The notes under the pieces were generated by a model. That model worked only from the letters and a program-made list of their open reading frames with translations, made no database searches and was not told the DNA's origin. Below, piece after piece: positions 35,662 to 44,800 of a stretch of 64,000 bases of DNA (position 1 is the stretch's first letter; every line of letters begins with the position of its first letter). Source of the DNA: CAIXSC01 sp046349935 (GTDB lineage: Bacteria; Planctomycetota; Planctomycetia; Pirellulales; Pirellulaceae). The stretch spans positions 310,001-374,000 of the forward strand of contig JAXMBK010000003.1 of NCBI GenBank assembly GCA_046349935.1, written 5' to 3'. The position numbers and the translations under genes are program-made.

Positions 35662-35780
35662 TTCGCCGACCGCTCCGCGGTCCGGCGGGCATCGTCGCGG
35701 ACCGCTCCGCGGTCCGGCGAGTGCTGTTGCGGATCGTTCCGCGGCGGCTGCGGAAATGCGTTGGATCGCGGAGCGATCCA
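35662..35780. repeat. Cluster of short palindromes between convergent genes
   Basis: At 35698-35716 cggaccgc-TCC-gcggtccg is a perfect 8-bp stem. 35668-35682 is a shorter version of it. At 35762-35780 tggatcgc-GGA-gcgatcca has the same plan in the opposite orientation. A degenerate copy is near 35729. They could terminate transcription from both sides or be REP-like elements; no U-tract is present. Confidence 0.6.
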
Positions 35781-35786
35781 CGACTT

Positions 35787-36719
35787 TTACGCCCGGGGAT
35801 GGAACTTGTCGTGCACCTTTTTCAGGCGCGACGTGTCGACGTGCGTGTAGATTTGCGTCGTGGCGATGCTGGAGTGGCCGAGCATTTCTTGGACTTGCCT
35901 GAGATCGGCGCCGCCGGCCAAAACGTGCGTGGCAAAACTATGTCGCAGCGTGTGAGGATGCGTCGAGATGGGGATGTCGGCGCGTAGCGCGTATTTCTTT
36001 ACCAACTCCCAAATGGCTTCGCGACGCATGCGGCGTCCCGACCGCGACAAGAATAGCCACTCGGCGTCCCCGCGGGCGTTGAGTCCCGGTCGCTCCTCCG
36101 CCAAGTAGGCGCGGACCGCCTCCACCGCCATCTTTCCCAGAGGCGTCACTCGCTGCTTGTTTCCCTTGCCGTGGCAGACGCAATAACCTTCCTGAAGATG
36201 AACGTCGCGCAGCTTGAGATGCGACACCTCCGAGGCGCGACATCCGGTCGCATACATCAGTTCCAGCAACGCTCGATCGCGCCGCCAATGCGGATCGCCG
36301 CCCGTGGGGGCGACCAAAAAACGGTTGATGTGGCTGGCTGTCAGCACCTCAGGGACTCGTTCCCACAGCTTTTGACTGCCGAGCAGTTCGGCCAGATTGT
36401 CCTTGAGCAGTCCCTCGAGCTGCAAATAGCGAAAAAACATGCGCAGGGAGGCGATGTGCCGAGCGATGCTGGCGGGCGCCAACTTCTGGTCGTGCAGCCA
36501 GCCGACGTAGTCGGACAGTTCGCGAATGGTCAGGCCGGCGATCGGGCGGTCGGCGAGCCACTTGCGAAACCGTCGCATGTCGCGTCGGTAAGCGGCGACC
36601 GTGTTGTCCGACAGATGGCACTCCGTCCGCAAATACTCGATGAACGCATCCGACCACGGGCTGCCGTTGGCGGGGGTGAGTCGCGCGGAAGGAGGAACCA
36701 ATTTGCGACGTGGAGGCAT
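35787..36719 (-). CDS. Tyrosine recombinase, XerC/XerD-like
   Basis: A 310-residue tyrosine recombinase. The N-terminal SAM-like core-binding domain (about 20-110) includes FIEYLRTECHLSDNTVAAYR. The catalytic domain has Arg in ATGCRASEVSHL, Lys in HGKGNKQR, the H-x-x-R box in HTLRHSFATHVL, and His plus the nucleophile Tyr in LGHSSIATTQIYTHV. Length fits Xer enzymes that resolve chromosome dimers at dif, and it is probably housekeeping XerD. No att-like site or prophage gene is nearby, so a phage integrase is less likely. Confidence 0.9.
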   Translation of the reverse strand: MPPRRKLVPPSARLTPANGSPWSDAFIEYLRTECHLSDNTVAAYRRDMRRFRKWLADRPIAGLTIRELSDYVGWLHDQKLAPASIARHIASLRMFFRYLQLEGLLKDNLAELLGSQKLWERVPEVLTASHINRFLVAPTGGDPHWRRDRALLELMYATGCRASEVSHLKLRDVHLQEGYCVCHGKGNKQRVTPLGKMAVEAVRAYLAEERPGLNARGDAEWLFLSRSGRRMRREAIWELVKKYALRADIPISTHPHTLRHSFATHVLAGGADLRQVQEMLGHSSIATTQIYTHVDTSRLKKVHDKFHPRA

Positions 36720-36899
36720 GCAGGACGCTTCGACCGCCGGCCGTCGCGATATGCAAACTGTCGACCAAAGGGGCGATTAGACGGGTCGAGTCAAGATTCC
36801 CGGTTAAGGGGACATTGCCAAGGCGGGGTGAGTCAACGAAAACTATGGAGAATCACGTCGCCCTTCACCCGATCCGCCTCCGCGGGGACTTTCGTCGAA

Positions 36900-38132
36900 A
36901 TGCCCTACGTTGTTCTCGATCGCCCCTACGAATTTGTGCCGCCGCATCGAGGCACTTGGTGGTCAAGCGTGATTCAGCTGTTTCAGCTTTACCGCGGCCA
37001 CCTGCGCACCAAGGAAGGAATCGTCGGGCACGAGTGTCGGCACGTGGAGCGGTTGCGAGAGTCGCTACGAGCGGGGCACGGCATTCTACTGTGTCCGAAC
37101 CATTGCCGCACCGGCGACCCCATCGTCATGGGCTGGTTGGCTCGCGCGGCACGCACGCACGTCTACGCGATGGCCAGTTGGCACCTGTTCAACGAGGGAT
37201 GGTTCAAGGCGTTCGCAATCCACCGCATGGGCGGCTTCAGCATCCATCGCGAAGGTTTGGATCGCAAGTCGCTCGATACGGCCGTCGACATCGTCGCGAC
37301 GGCCGAGCGACCGCTGATCCTCTTTCCCGAAGGCGCTACGTCGCGCACCAATGACCACATCAACCCGTTGCTTGACGGCGTCGCGTTCATCGCCCGCACC
37401 GCGGCCAAACGCCGCGCCAAAAACGTGGCGGGCGGCCGAGTCGTCGTACATCCCATCGGCATCAAGTATCGCTTCGAAGGGGACATTCAGAAGGCCGCCT
37501 TCAGCGTGCTGAGCGATCTCGAGAAACGTCTGTCGTGGCGCGTCTACGACGAGTTGCCGTTGATCGAGCGGGTCCGCCGCGTCGGCCACGCTCTGCTCGC
37601 CCTGAAAGAACTCGAACATTTCGGCGACTCCAGCACGGGCGACACCGACGCGCGCATCGCGCGACTGATCGAGCACATCCTCGCGCCGCTTGAAACGCAA
37701 TGGCTGGGAAGCGTGCAGGCCGGCGGAACGACGGCGCGAGTGAAGGCGCTGCACATGCGCATCCTGCCCGACATGACCGCACGCCAATGCTCGCCAGAGG
37801 AATACGCGCGCCGTTATCGTCAGTTGTGCGACCTGCAGTTGGTCCAGCAACTGGGCTTCTATCCGCCCGGCTACCTGCCGTCTCTGCCTTCGGTCGATCG
37901 TTTGCTCGAGACGCTCGAACGACTCGAAGAAGACATGACCGGCGCCGCCCGAGTGCATGGTTCGATTCGCGCCATCATCGAAGTCGCGCCCGCGATCGAA
38001 GTTTCGGCCGAACGAGAACGCGGCGTCAAAGTCGATCCGCTCATGGCGCAGATCGATGAAAGCCTGCGCGAGATGATCGGGCGACTGATGCTGGAGTCGC
38101 CGCTGCTGGATGCGACGCCAAGCGCTTCGTAA
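36900..38132 (+). CDS. PlsC-type 1-acylglycerol-3-phosphate acyltransferase domain protein
   Basis: The 410-residue product has the acyltransferase motifs: CPNHCRTGDPIVMG (the NHxxxxD block, with Cys-Arg-Thr-Gly between), GGFSIHREG, and FPEGATSR. The start MPYVVLDRPYEF follows GGGGA; the upstream open frame to 36171 is antisense to the recombinase gene. A roughly 180-residue C-terminal extension after the catalytic domain is helical and unassigned. The likely role is phospholipid acylation at the inner membrane. Confidence 0.82.
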   Translation: MPYVVLDRPYEFVPPHRGTWWSSVIQLFQLYRGHLRTKEGIVGHECRHVERLRESLRAGHGILLCPNHCRTGDPIVMGWLARAARTHVYAMASWHLFNEGWFKAFAIHRMGGFSIHREGLDRKSLDTAVDIVATAERPLILFPEGATSRTNDHINPLLDGVAFIARTAAKRRAKNVAGGRVVVHPIGIKYRFEGDIQKAAFSVLSDLEKRLSWRVYDELPLIERVRRVGHALLALKELEHFGDSSTGDTDARIARLIEHILAPLETQWLGSVQAGGTTARVKALHMRILPDMTARQCSPEEYARRYRQLCDLQLVQQLGFYPPGYLPSLPSVDRLLETLERLEEDMTGAARVHGSIRAIIEVAPAIEVSAERERGVKVDPLMAQIDESLREMIGRLMLESPLLDATPSAS

Positions 38133-38156
38133 CGTCCTTGCAACGGGGACGCAGCG

Positions 38157-39044
38157 CTAATCTGCGATGCGCTGCGCGGTGACGACGCGCGCCAGCCCCG
38201 CTAAATCCTTGGCAACGCCGATCCACTTGAGCCGGCGTTCCGACTCCACGACCGCCTTCACTTTTTCCAGGATCATCGGGCTGATTTCCATGATGAGCCA
38301 GCCGCCGACCTCGAGTCGGTCGGCGGCCTCGCGCGCCAGACGCGCGATGATCTCCGTGCCCGCCGCGCCGCCGACCAGCGCCAATCGCGGTTCGTGGTCC
38401 TTCACGTCTTTATCCAGCGTCGCGTACTCGGCTTCGGTCACATAGGGCGGATTGCTGGCCACGATGTCGAACTTGCGGTCCGCCGGCAGCGCGGACAACA
38501 GGTCGCTCTCGACCAACTCTACTCGCTCCCCAACCCCGTGTTCGGCCACGTTGCGCGCCGCCACTTCGAGCGCCGCGGGGCTGATATCGACGGCCGTAAT
38601 GCGCGCGTCAGGCGCGTGCTTCGCGACGCTGACGGCGATGGCGCCGCTGCCCGTCCCGACATCGGCGATCCGCGGAGCGGCGAGCTTGTTGGCTTTGAGG
38701 CGATCGAGTACTTCAATCACCACGAACTCGGTTTCGGGACGCGGTATGAGCACGGCCGGACCGACTTGAAACGAGAGGGAATAAAACTCGCGACGTCCCA
38801 CCAAGTAGGCGACCGGCGTTCCCTGAGCGCGGCGTTTTACCAGTTCGCGGAAGGCGTTCCTCAGCGGCTCGGCGGCCAGTTCGCCGAAAGCCGTGTAAAG
38901 TTCGATGCGTTGACAGCCGCGCGCGTGCGCCAACAGCACCTCGGCGTCGAGCCGAGGCGAATCGGCGCCTTGTTTCTTCAGATAGTCGGCCGTCCAGGTC
39001 AGCAGGCGGCCAATCGTCCACTCTTCCGTGCTCGTGGTGCTCAC
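38157..39044 (-). CDS. prmC: Peptide chain release factor N5-glutamine methyltransferase
   Basis: A 295-residue PrmC/HemK enzyme. The N-terminal helical domain contains LDAEVLLAHARG and VAYLVGRREFYSLSF. The SAM site is VGTGSGAIAVSV, and NPPY at 198-201 is the substrate-glutamine motif. It methylates the GGQ glutamine of release factors and lies directly downstream of prfA, its substrate gene. The start is GTG at 39044, set by GGAGGAGG just upstream. The leader carries an unusual repeat of that region (39050-39105). Confidence 0.95.
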   Translation of the reverse strand: MSTTSTEEWTIGRLLTWTADYLKKQGADSPRLDAEVLLAHARGCQRIELYTAFGELAAEPLRNAFRELVKRRAQGTPVAYLVGRREFYSLSFQVGPAVLIPRPETEFVVIEVLDRLKANKLAAPRIADVGTGSGAIAVSVAKHAPDARITAVDISPAALEVAARNVAEHGVGERVELVESDLLSALPADRKFDIVASNPPYVTEAEYATLDKDVKDHEPRLALVGGAAGTEIIARLAREAADRLEVGGWLIMEISPMILEKVKAVVESERRLKWIGVAKDLAGLARVVTAQRIAD

Positions 39045-39049
39045 AATTG

Positions 39050-39105
39050 CCTCCTCCGTGCGCCTTTTGTCCGTGCGCCTCTTGTCCGTGCGCCTCCTCC
39101 GTGCG
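39050..39105 (-). repeat. Four tandem Shine-Dalgarno-bearing units in the prmC leader
   Basis: Read on the minus strand, four units of 13, 15, 15 and 13 bp begin cgcacgga and end in purine-rich ggagg, acaagagg, acaaaagg and ggagg. The last unit is the ribosome-binding site of prmC. The repeat fills most of the 79-bp gap between prfA and prmC. Confidence 0.7.
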
Positions 39106-39123
39106 ATGGCCGCCTTCGGCGAC

Positions 39124-40200
39124 TTACTGGTCGAGGTCGCCCATCAGTCCGCGCTGCTGATTGCGATCGTACTCGATCAGCGCTTCGGTCACTGGCTGCA
39201 GGTTCCCGCTAATGATCTGATCGAGCTTGTACAAGGTCAATCCGATTCGGTGGTCGGTGAGCCGGTTTTCGGGGAAATTGTACGTTCGGATGCGTTGGCT
39301 CCGATCCCCGGAACCAATCAACGTCTTCCGTTCGGCCGCTCGCTTGTCGTGTTCCTTTTGTCGAAAGTGTTCGTACAGTCGCGACTTGAGCAGCCGCAAA
39401 GCTTTGGCCAAGTTCTTGTGTTGGCTGCGTTCGTCCTGCATTTCGACGGTGATGCCCGTTTCGTGGTGCACCAGCCGGCAGGCCGAGGCCGTCTTGTTGA
39501 CGTGCTGTCCGCCTGGGCCGCTCGCGCAGAAGAAGTCCTTGCGATAATCATCGGGCTTAAGGTCGACTTCCACATCTTCGGGTTCCGGCAACACGGCCAC
39601 CGTCGCCGCGGAGGTATGGATGCGGCCCTTGGCTTCCGTTTCGGGCACGCGCTGGACGCGGTGACCGCCGCTTTCGTACTGCAATTCGCGATAGACGCCC
39701 TCTCCTTCGAAGGCCATCACGACTTCCTTGAAGCCGCCGATTTCACTCAAGCTGGCCTCAAGGATCTCGACCTTCCATCCTCGATCTTCGCCATGTTTCT
39801 TGTACATCCGCATCAGGTCGCCGGCGAACAGCGCCGCCTCGTCCCCGCCGGTGCCGGCGCGGATTTCCATCACGCAGCGCGTGCGGTTGGCGTCCTCGCC
39901 CCCCGCCGTCATGTCCAACAGTTCGTTCCACAGCTTCTCGCGCTCCGTGCGCAAGTCCGGCAACGAGTCTTCCGCCAACTCTTTCAGTTCCGGATCCCCT
40001 GACTCAAGCATCCCGGCCGCTTCCTGGATCTCGGCGATCACCTGCTTGAACCGGCGGTATTTGCCGGCGAGTTTCGCGAGTGAACCATGTTCGCGCGCGA
40101 TGGCGGCGATGCGGCTGGAGTCGGCGAGGATGGACGGATCAGCCATTTGGCGTTCGAGCTCATCGAAACGACCGAGCTTTTCATCAAGCATTTCGCGCAT
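39124..40200 (-). CDS. prfA: Peptide chain release factor 1
   Basis: A 358-residue class I release factor. The catalytic GGQ is at 230-232 in SGPGGQHVNKTASACR, a normal position for RF1. The surrounding TVAVLPEPEDVEV and RTYNFPENRLTDHRIGLTLY are standard. RF1 reads UAA and UAG stop codons and triggers peptide release. AGGTG is five bases before the ATG. The order rpmE-prfA-prmC on one strand is a common bacterial arrangement. Confidence 0.97.
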   Translation of the reverse strand: MREMLDEKLGRFDELERQMADPSILADSSRIAAIAREHGSLAKLAGKYRRFKQVIAEIQEAAGMLESGDPELKELAEDSLPDLRTEREKLWNELLDMTAGGEDANRTRCVMEIRAGTGGDEAALFAGDLMRMYKKHGEDRGWKVEILEASLSEIGGFKEVVMAFEGEGVYRELQYESGGHRVQRVPETEAKGRIHTSAATVAVLPEPEDVEVDLKPDDYRKDFFCASGPGGQHVNKTASACRLVHHETGITVEMQDERSQHKNLAKALRLLKSRLYEHFRQKEHDKRAAERKTLIGSGDRSQRIRTYNFPENRLTDHRIGLTLYKLDQIISGNLQPVTEALIEYDRNQQRGLMGDLDQ

Positions 40201-40246
40201 GGGAGCACCTGTAGCGCGTTGCCGGGAGAGAAACCGGAGAACGCAA

Positions 40247-40273
40247 GTCCGACCCGTTCAAGCTGGGTCGGAC
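40247..40273. terminator. Hairpin between rpmE and prfA
   Basis: gtccgaccc-N9-gggtcggac is a perfect 9-bp stem in the 207-bp gap between rpmE and prfA. There is no U-tract on either strand, so it may attenuate rather than fully end transcription from rpmE. The rest of the gap shows no gene. Confidence 0.45.
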
Positions 40274-40407
40274 GGAATGGGCCGGTTCTATTCGAACCGC
40301 CTCGCCCCGTCGAGCTACAGGCGCTCGATGCGCGGCGGCGAGGCTTAAGAACCAGCCGGAGTAAACGCAGGAAAACGACGCGGCGACAGAGAGATGCGTC
40401 GCGTCCG

Positions 40408-40662
40408 CTAAGCCTGCGGCTTGGCGGCCTTCTTCTTGGCCGGCTTTTGGAGGCTGGCGTAGCTGCCCGCCGCGAACTTCGTCTGGAACTTTTCGATGCG
40501 GCCGGCCGTATCAATGTACTTCAGCTTACCCGTATAGAACGGGTGGCAGCTGCTGCAAATGTCGACCTTGAGTTCCTTGCGCGTGCTGCGCGTCTTGAAC
40601 GTATTTCCGCAACCGCACGTCACGAGGGTTTCGACATACTGCGGATGAATTCCGTCTTTCAT
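40408..40662 (-). CDS. rpmE: 50S ribosomal protein L31 (zinc-binding type)
   Basis: An 84-residue L31 beginning MKDGIHPQYVE. It keeps the zinc-ribbon Cys: CGC near residue 16-18 and CSSCHPFYTGK near 37. It is therefore the C+ form, not the zinc-free paralogue induced by Zur. The C-terminus is extended by a Lys/Ala-rich tail (QKPAKKKAAKPQA). A promoter is predicted upstream at 40767-40795. Confidence 0.96.
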   Translation of the reverse strand: MKDGIHPQYVETLVTCGCGNTFKTRSTRKELKVDICSSCHPFYTGKLKYIDTAGRIEKFQTKFAAGSYASLQKPAKKKAAKPQA

Positions 40663-40766
40663 GACCCGAACCTCTGCGATATCAAGCTGTTGGCGAACCG
40701 GCGACCCATGGAGCTCCCCGGTCCCCGCACCCTATTCTCGGATCGGTGCGACCAGGAGGATCAAGA

Positions 40767-40795
40767 AATATAGCAACGCTTTCCCAGCCCAGCAA
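40767..40795 (-). promoter_or_regulatory. Predicted promoter of rpmE-prfA-prmC
   Basis: On the minus strand TTGCTG (40795-40790), a 17-bp spacer and TATATT (40772-40767) match the sigma70 pattern about 105 bp before the rpmE start. The AT-rich patch at 40844-40870 with three cttaa units marks the 3' end of locus B just upstream. Confidence 0.5.
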
Positions 40796-40868
40796 GGGCG
40801 AGCCCGCGGCCGTCGATGACGGGCCGAGAGACCCAAAAACACAACTTAAGCCTTTCACTTAAAACGAC

Positions 40869-41849
40869 TTAAGCAACTCCCGCAGTCGCCATCTCGCGGG
40901 CGATCTCATCCAGTCCGTCGGCGATCGCGTCCACAAACTGCTCGCCGCCCATCAAAGGGTTGTCGAGCAAATGGTCGAGCAGATCGTCCGACAGGAGGTC
41001 GGCCCGCAACTCTAACACCGTCGCCTGCGCCGTGCGGAAGCCGTCCCCTTCGTCGATCGAAGCATCGATGCCGGCTTGCAGCCGTTCCAGCAGTTCATCG
41101 AACCATCGCCGAATCCCATCCGTCAGCTCCTGAGGATCTTCGTCCGCCGCAAGTCGCGTCATGTTCGCTTGCAGCGAGTCCAAAGCCTGCTGTAGTTCGG
41201 CGCGGATCTTCTTGAACCGCGTGAGTAGGAATTGACGCGAAGCGACCAGCTTGCCGCTGCTGGCCTTCCGTTCGTTCGCCGCTCCTTCGAGCGCTTGTCG
41301 TAAGACGGGCGCGATCCGCTCCAAAATCTGCACCGCCTTCTCAAAACTCCCCGCCTCCGCCTGCTCTTCAGCCAGCGAGAAAGCCGCCCGCAGCCGACTG
41401 GCTTGATCATCCGCACAGTGCTGCAGAGCGGCGACGAAGCGAGGGGCCCAGGCCGAGTGCATGGCTTCCCAGCGTTGCTGCGCAGGTTCGGCAACCTCGA
41501 CTTCTTCGGCTATCGTCGCCAGCGCGGCGACTTGCGCAAGGCGCGGCGAGATCCGCAGATTGGTCTGCTCGAACACGTACTCCTTGATTTTCTGGAGCTT
41601 GATTTCCGGCGGTTCATCGAGCGACTCAAATAGCAACTCGCCCGACTCCGCCTGACGCACGACGCCGCTACAGACCCGGTTCCCCTTCGCCTCGGTCCGC
41701 AGTTCGGCCAATTCGGCGTCGCGGAAGGGACGCTTCCGCACCTCCAGCTTCACCACATCGGTTCCGCGCAAGATGAGTGCGAAACAGCGAGGCACTTTGC
41801 GTGCATCGCGCAAGGCTTGCAACAAACCATCATCCTTCACTTCCGGCAT
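40869..41849 (-). CDS. Locus B protein 3 (B3): paralogue of locus A protein 1
   Basis: A 326-residue protein of no recognised family. Residues about 9-105 align by eye with the start of A1: ALRDARK, RGTDVV (28-33) and VCSGVV (59-64) occur at matching spacing. A single helical-hairpin unit (about 126-190) holds EQAEAGSFEKAVQILERI, also in A1. A1 has extra units that B3 lacks, explaining the length difference. The C-terminus (SDDLLDHLLDNPLM, then IADGLDEIAREM) matches the tail of A1, A2 and B1. GGGAGGG lies upstream of the ATG. The gene starts 3 bp after the stop of B2, so the two are translated together. No signal peptide. Confidence 0.8.
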   Translation of the reverse strand: MPEVKDDGLLQALRDARKVPRCFALILRGTDVVKLEVRKRPFRDAELAELRTEAKGNRVCSGVVRQAESGELLFESLDEPPEIKLQKIKEYVFEQTNLRISPRLAQVAALATIAEEVEVAEPAQQRWEAMHSAWAPRFVAALQHCADDQASRLRAAFSLAEEQAEAGSFEKAVQILERIAPVLRQALEGAANERKASSGKLVASRQFLLTRFKKIRAELQQALDSLQANMTRLAADEDPQELTDGIRRWFDELLERLQAGIDASIDEGDGFRTAQATVLELRADLLSDDLLDHLLDNPLMGGEQFVDAIADGLDEIAREMATAGVA

Positions 41850-41852
41850 GTC

Positions 41853-44800
41853 CTAGCCCTCCCCTTCGGTTTGCATGAAAGCGTCGCAGATCTCGCGAAT
41901 GCGTCGTTCTTTCTCCACTGCCAATTGGAGAAACCGAGCGACCAAGCCGGCCATCTCTTCGTGACGCGAGCCATCCTCGGCGGTCGGTTCATATTCGCGC
42001 AGCGTCTGCGTCAGTCGCGCTGCGGCGGCGAGCAGTTGCTCGCCTCGCTCGGGCGCCAGCACCCCCTGGTCGGCCTCTTCGGCCAAAACCGACAGGTCCA
42101 CTTTTTCGAGCGGCTTGAGGGCGATCAGTACGTCGCGTGCGCCGCCGGGCGCCAACGGCGGGACGGCCTCGCGGCTCGCACGAAAGACGGCGGTCGACCA
42201 ATCGCGCAAGTTCAACTGCACGTCGCGCGGCATCCAATCGGCTCCCAGGCGACTGGCATCCACCAGCGACCGATCTTCGGACAACAGCGTCACGAGGTAC
42301 TCCCGTACTTTGGCCTCGGTTCCACTGACAGCGAGCGTTTGCTCATTGAGTCCCAATTCGGACAGCAACATGCGGGCGACGGGGTCGGCAGGCTGTTTCT
42401 CCATGGCGGCCCAGGCGATGGCGTGCATCCCAAGGGTCGGATTGAGTCGCAAGGCGGCAAGGCCCGTCGAGCGTTCACGCGGATTGCGAATCGCAGCCAG
42501 CGTCACACGCCAGGCATGCGCGAGCTTGACTTCGCCATAGATCATCTCGGACGCTTTCAGCGCCGATTCGGCGGACGTCGCAATCGCGCTCATCGTCTTG
42601 CCGACGGCCATCGTCACCGGCTCGGGGACCGAACCGAGAATCGCCGAAGCGATCTGTACGAGAGTAAGCGCATCCTCGATGGCGCGAAAAGCGATCTGCT
42701 CGGACTTGTTGTCGAGGAAGCCTTGGACCGTGCTGCGCAACGCGCTGTTGGCTCGCTTGGAAACGGCCAACGTACGCTGAAAGCTCTCGAACAGTTTGCG
42801 ACGATCGTGTGCTCGCTTCATCGCGACGCCGAACTTCACGATGAGTTTCGCCGCCTTGAGAGGTCCGGCAATTTCTCCCACGAGGACGTCGGTGATGTTC
42901 TCGGTCGCGGCCCCGGCGATGGAGACCGAAGTGCTGGCGAGCCCCGTGAGGATGCTGCCCGACGCCAGAACCAGCTCGGCAATCATCTTGTCTTGCCGCA
43001 TTTGCTCGATCAAGGATTCGATCGACTTCAGTTCGGCCGACGACGCCGTACCCTGGTCGATCAGTACTAACTGTCGCTCATACTCCTGAATCTCTGCGTC
43101 TCCCTGCTCGAGTTCTTCGAGCAGTTCGGCGCCGTCGTCGGGCAACGCGGCTTTGCCGGCGATCTGTCGCAGGGTCGCCGGATCGCTGAGTTGAGTCAGG
43201 AGCGAGTCCGAGCTCTGAACGCCGTCGCGCGTCGCCGACTTCGCTGCTTGCACGATGGCCGCGGCGGCGGCGCGGGGATCGTCTTGCAGTTGTTCCGCGA
43301 GCGTCGCGAGATCAAGGGAGGAAACCAGCGATCCCGCGATCTTTCGCCCCACGCGGCCGAACGCCTTATCCGCCGGACTGGGGCTAGCCGCGAGAAACGC
43401 AGCGGTAAAGCCCGCGGCGAAAGAGGCGACGACGCGTTGAGCATCGGGCGGGTCGCTGAGGGCCGCGAGCAGCGCCGCACGGACATCGACCTGCGCGGCG
43501 TACATCCCCTCAAAAGCAGCCGCCGCATTCGCGCCTGCGGCCGACTGCAGCGCCGCGGCCAACGCCTCCTCCACGCCGCCGACGGCCGCTTCCAACGACT
43601 TGCGAACCTGATCTTGCTGAATGCTCTGCTGCAAATCTGCGCCGACCTCCGTCAGCGCCTCGGCGATCGCTTCTTCCGCTGCCGCGGTCAGCAACTTGAA
43701 CGCCCCCGCCGGATTCTTGTTCAAAAGTTTGCGAAAGGCTTCGCCCGGGGCGCGGCGATGAAACCCGTCCGCCAATCGCTGGGCGCATCCCGCCGCCTCC
43801 GGTCCCAATCCGCTCAGCAGTGCCGCCGCCAAACTAACTCGCATCTCGGTGATGACGGCCTGATCGTCGGCCTTGGTTTCCGAGACGGCGGCGCCGATGA
43901 CTGCGAAGTCGCAGGAACGGATGAAGCGTCCTTGAATCTCTGTTCCCGCCGACTTGCCGAACACCTCCGCAGTGCGTCGGGCCAGCGCGTCGTCAATCTG
44001 CCGCGCCGCGTCGCGCGCCGACTCGCGATTCGTCCATTCATGATGCGACCGTTCCAGCACCTCGGTCAGCTTCTTGAGTTTGTCGCCGGTAAGCGCGACC
44101 TTGTTGATCACGTCTCCCGCTTCCGGCAAAACCCCGCTCGCCGCCGTCGTTCCGATCTTGAAGTCGACTTGCTCGGTGCGTTCGAGCACTTTGAGGAGGT
44201 CGCCTTTCTCTCCTCTCGAAAGCCATTCAATCCCCTGGATCTTTTCCTTGCGGAACGTCTGAGCTTGTTCGAGACGCAACAGGTCTTGATCCGTCTGCGA
44301 ACTTCCTTCCTGTCGAGGATTTAGAAACGACTCGAAGCTTTGTTCGATGTTCGAAAACTCTCTCCCCGGCTCTCGATCCCACTTGGCGATCGTGAGCTCC
44401 ATCAAGACGAAATCGATGCCCGCCTTGGCGCAGGCGGAGGCGAGTTCCAGGCGATTGCGCGCCTTGGCATTCAAACCGACTCGATCGAGCAGCTTGTTCG
44501 CCGACGCCCCAAGATGCTTGAGCCCCGCCGCCAGTTTATCAACGCCGTCGCTGCCGCCGTTCCGCTTCGCCCATTCTTCCGCCTGCACCCTCTGCGCCTC
44601 GTCCCGCGACGCCTGCGTCGTCTCCTTGTAGGAGGCGAAGGCGGCGTTCAACATTTCTTGCACTTCGCTATAGGCATCGACGACGAAGTTCTCCGGCATC
44701 ACGCCCTCGCGCACGAGCGGCGTGAAGAATTCCTGAGTCAACTCGCGCGGGTCGCTGAACAGCGGCCGTCCCTCGGCGTCCTTACGATCGATAAGCTTCC

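Noticed and set aside
35787..36719. Recombinase as a phage or genomic-island integrase
   Set aside because: No tRNA, att-like direct repeat or phage gene nearby; sequence and length fit a housekeeping Xer protein.
36171..36899. 5' extension of the acyltransferase frame
   Set aside because: Overlaps the recombinase gene antisense; the extension lacks acyltransferase sequence, and ATG 36900 has a ribosome-binding site.
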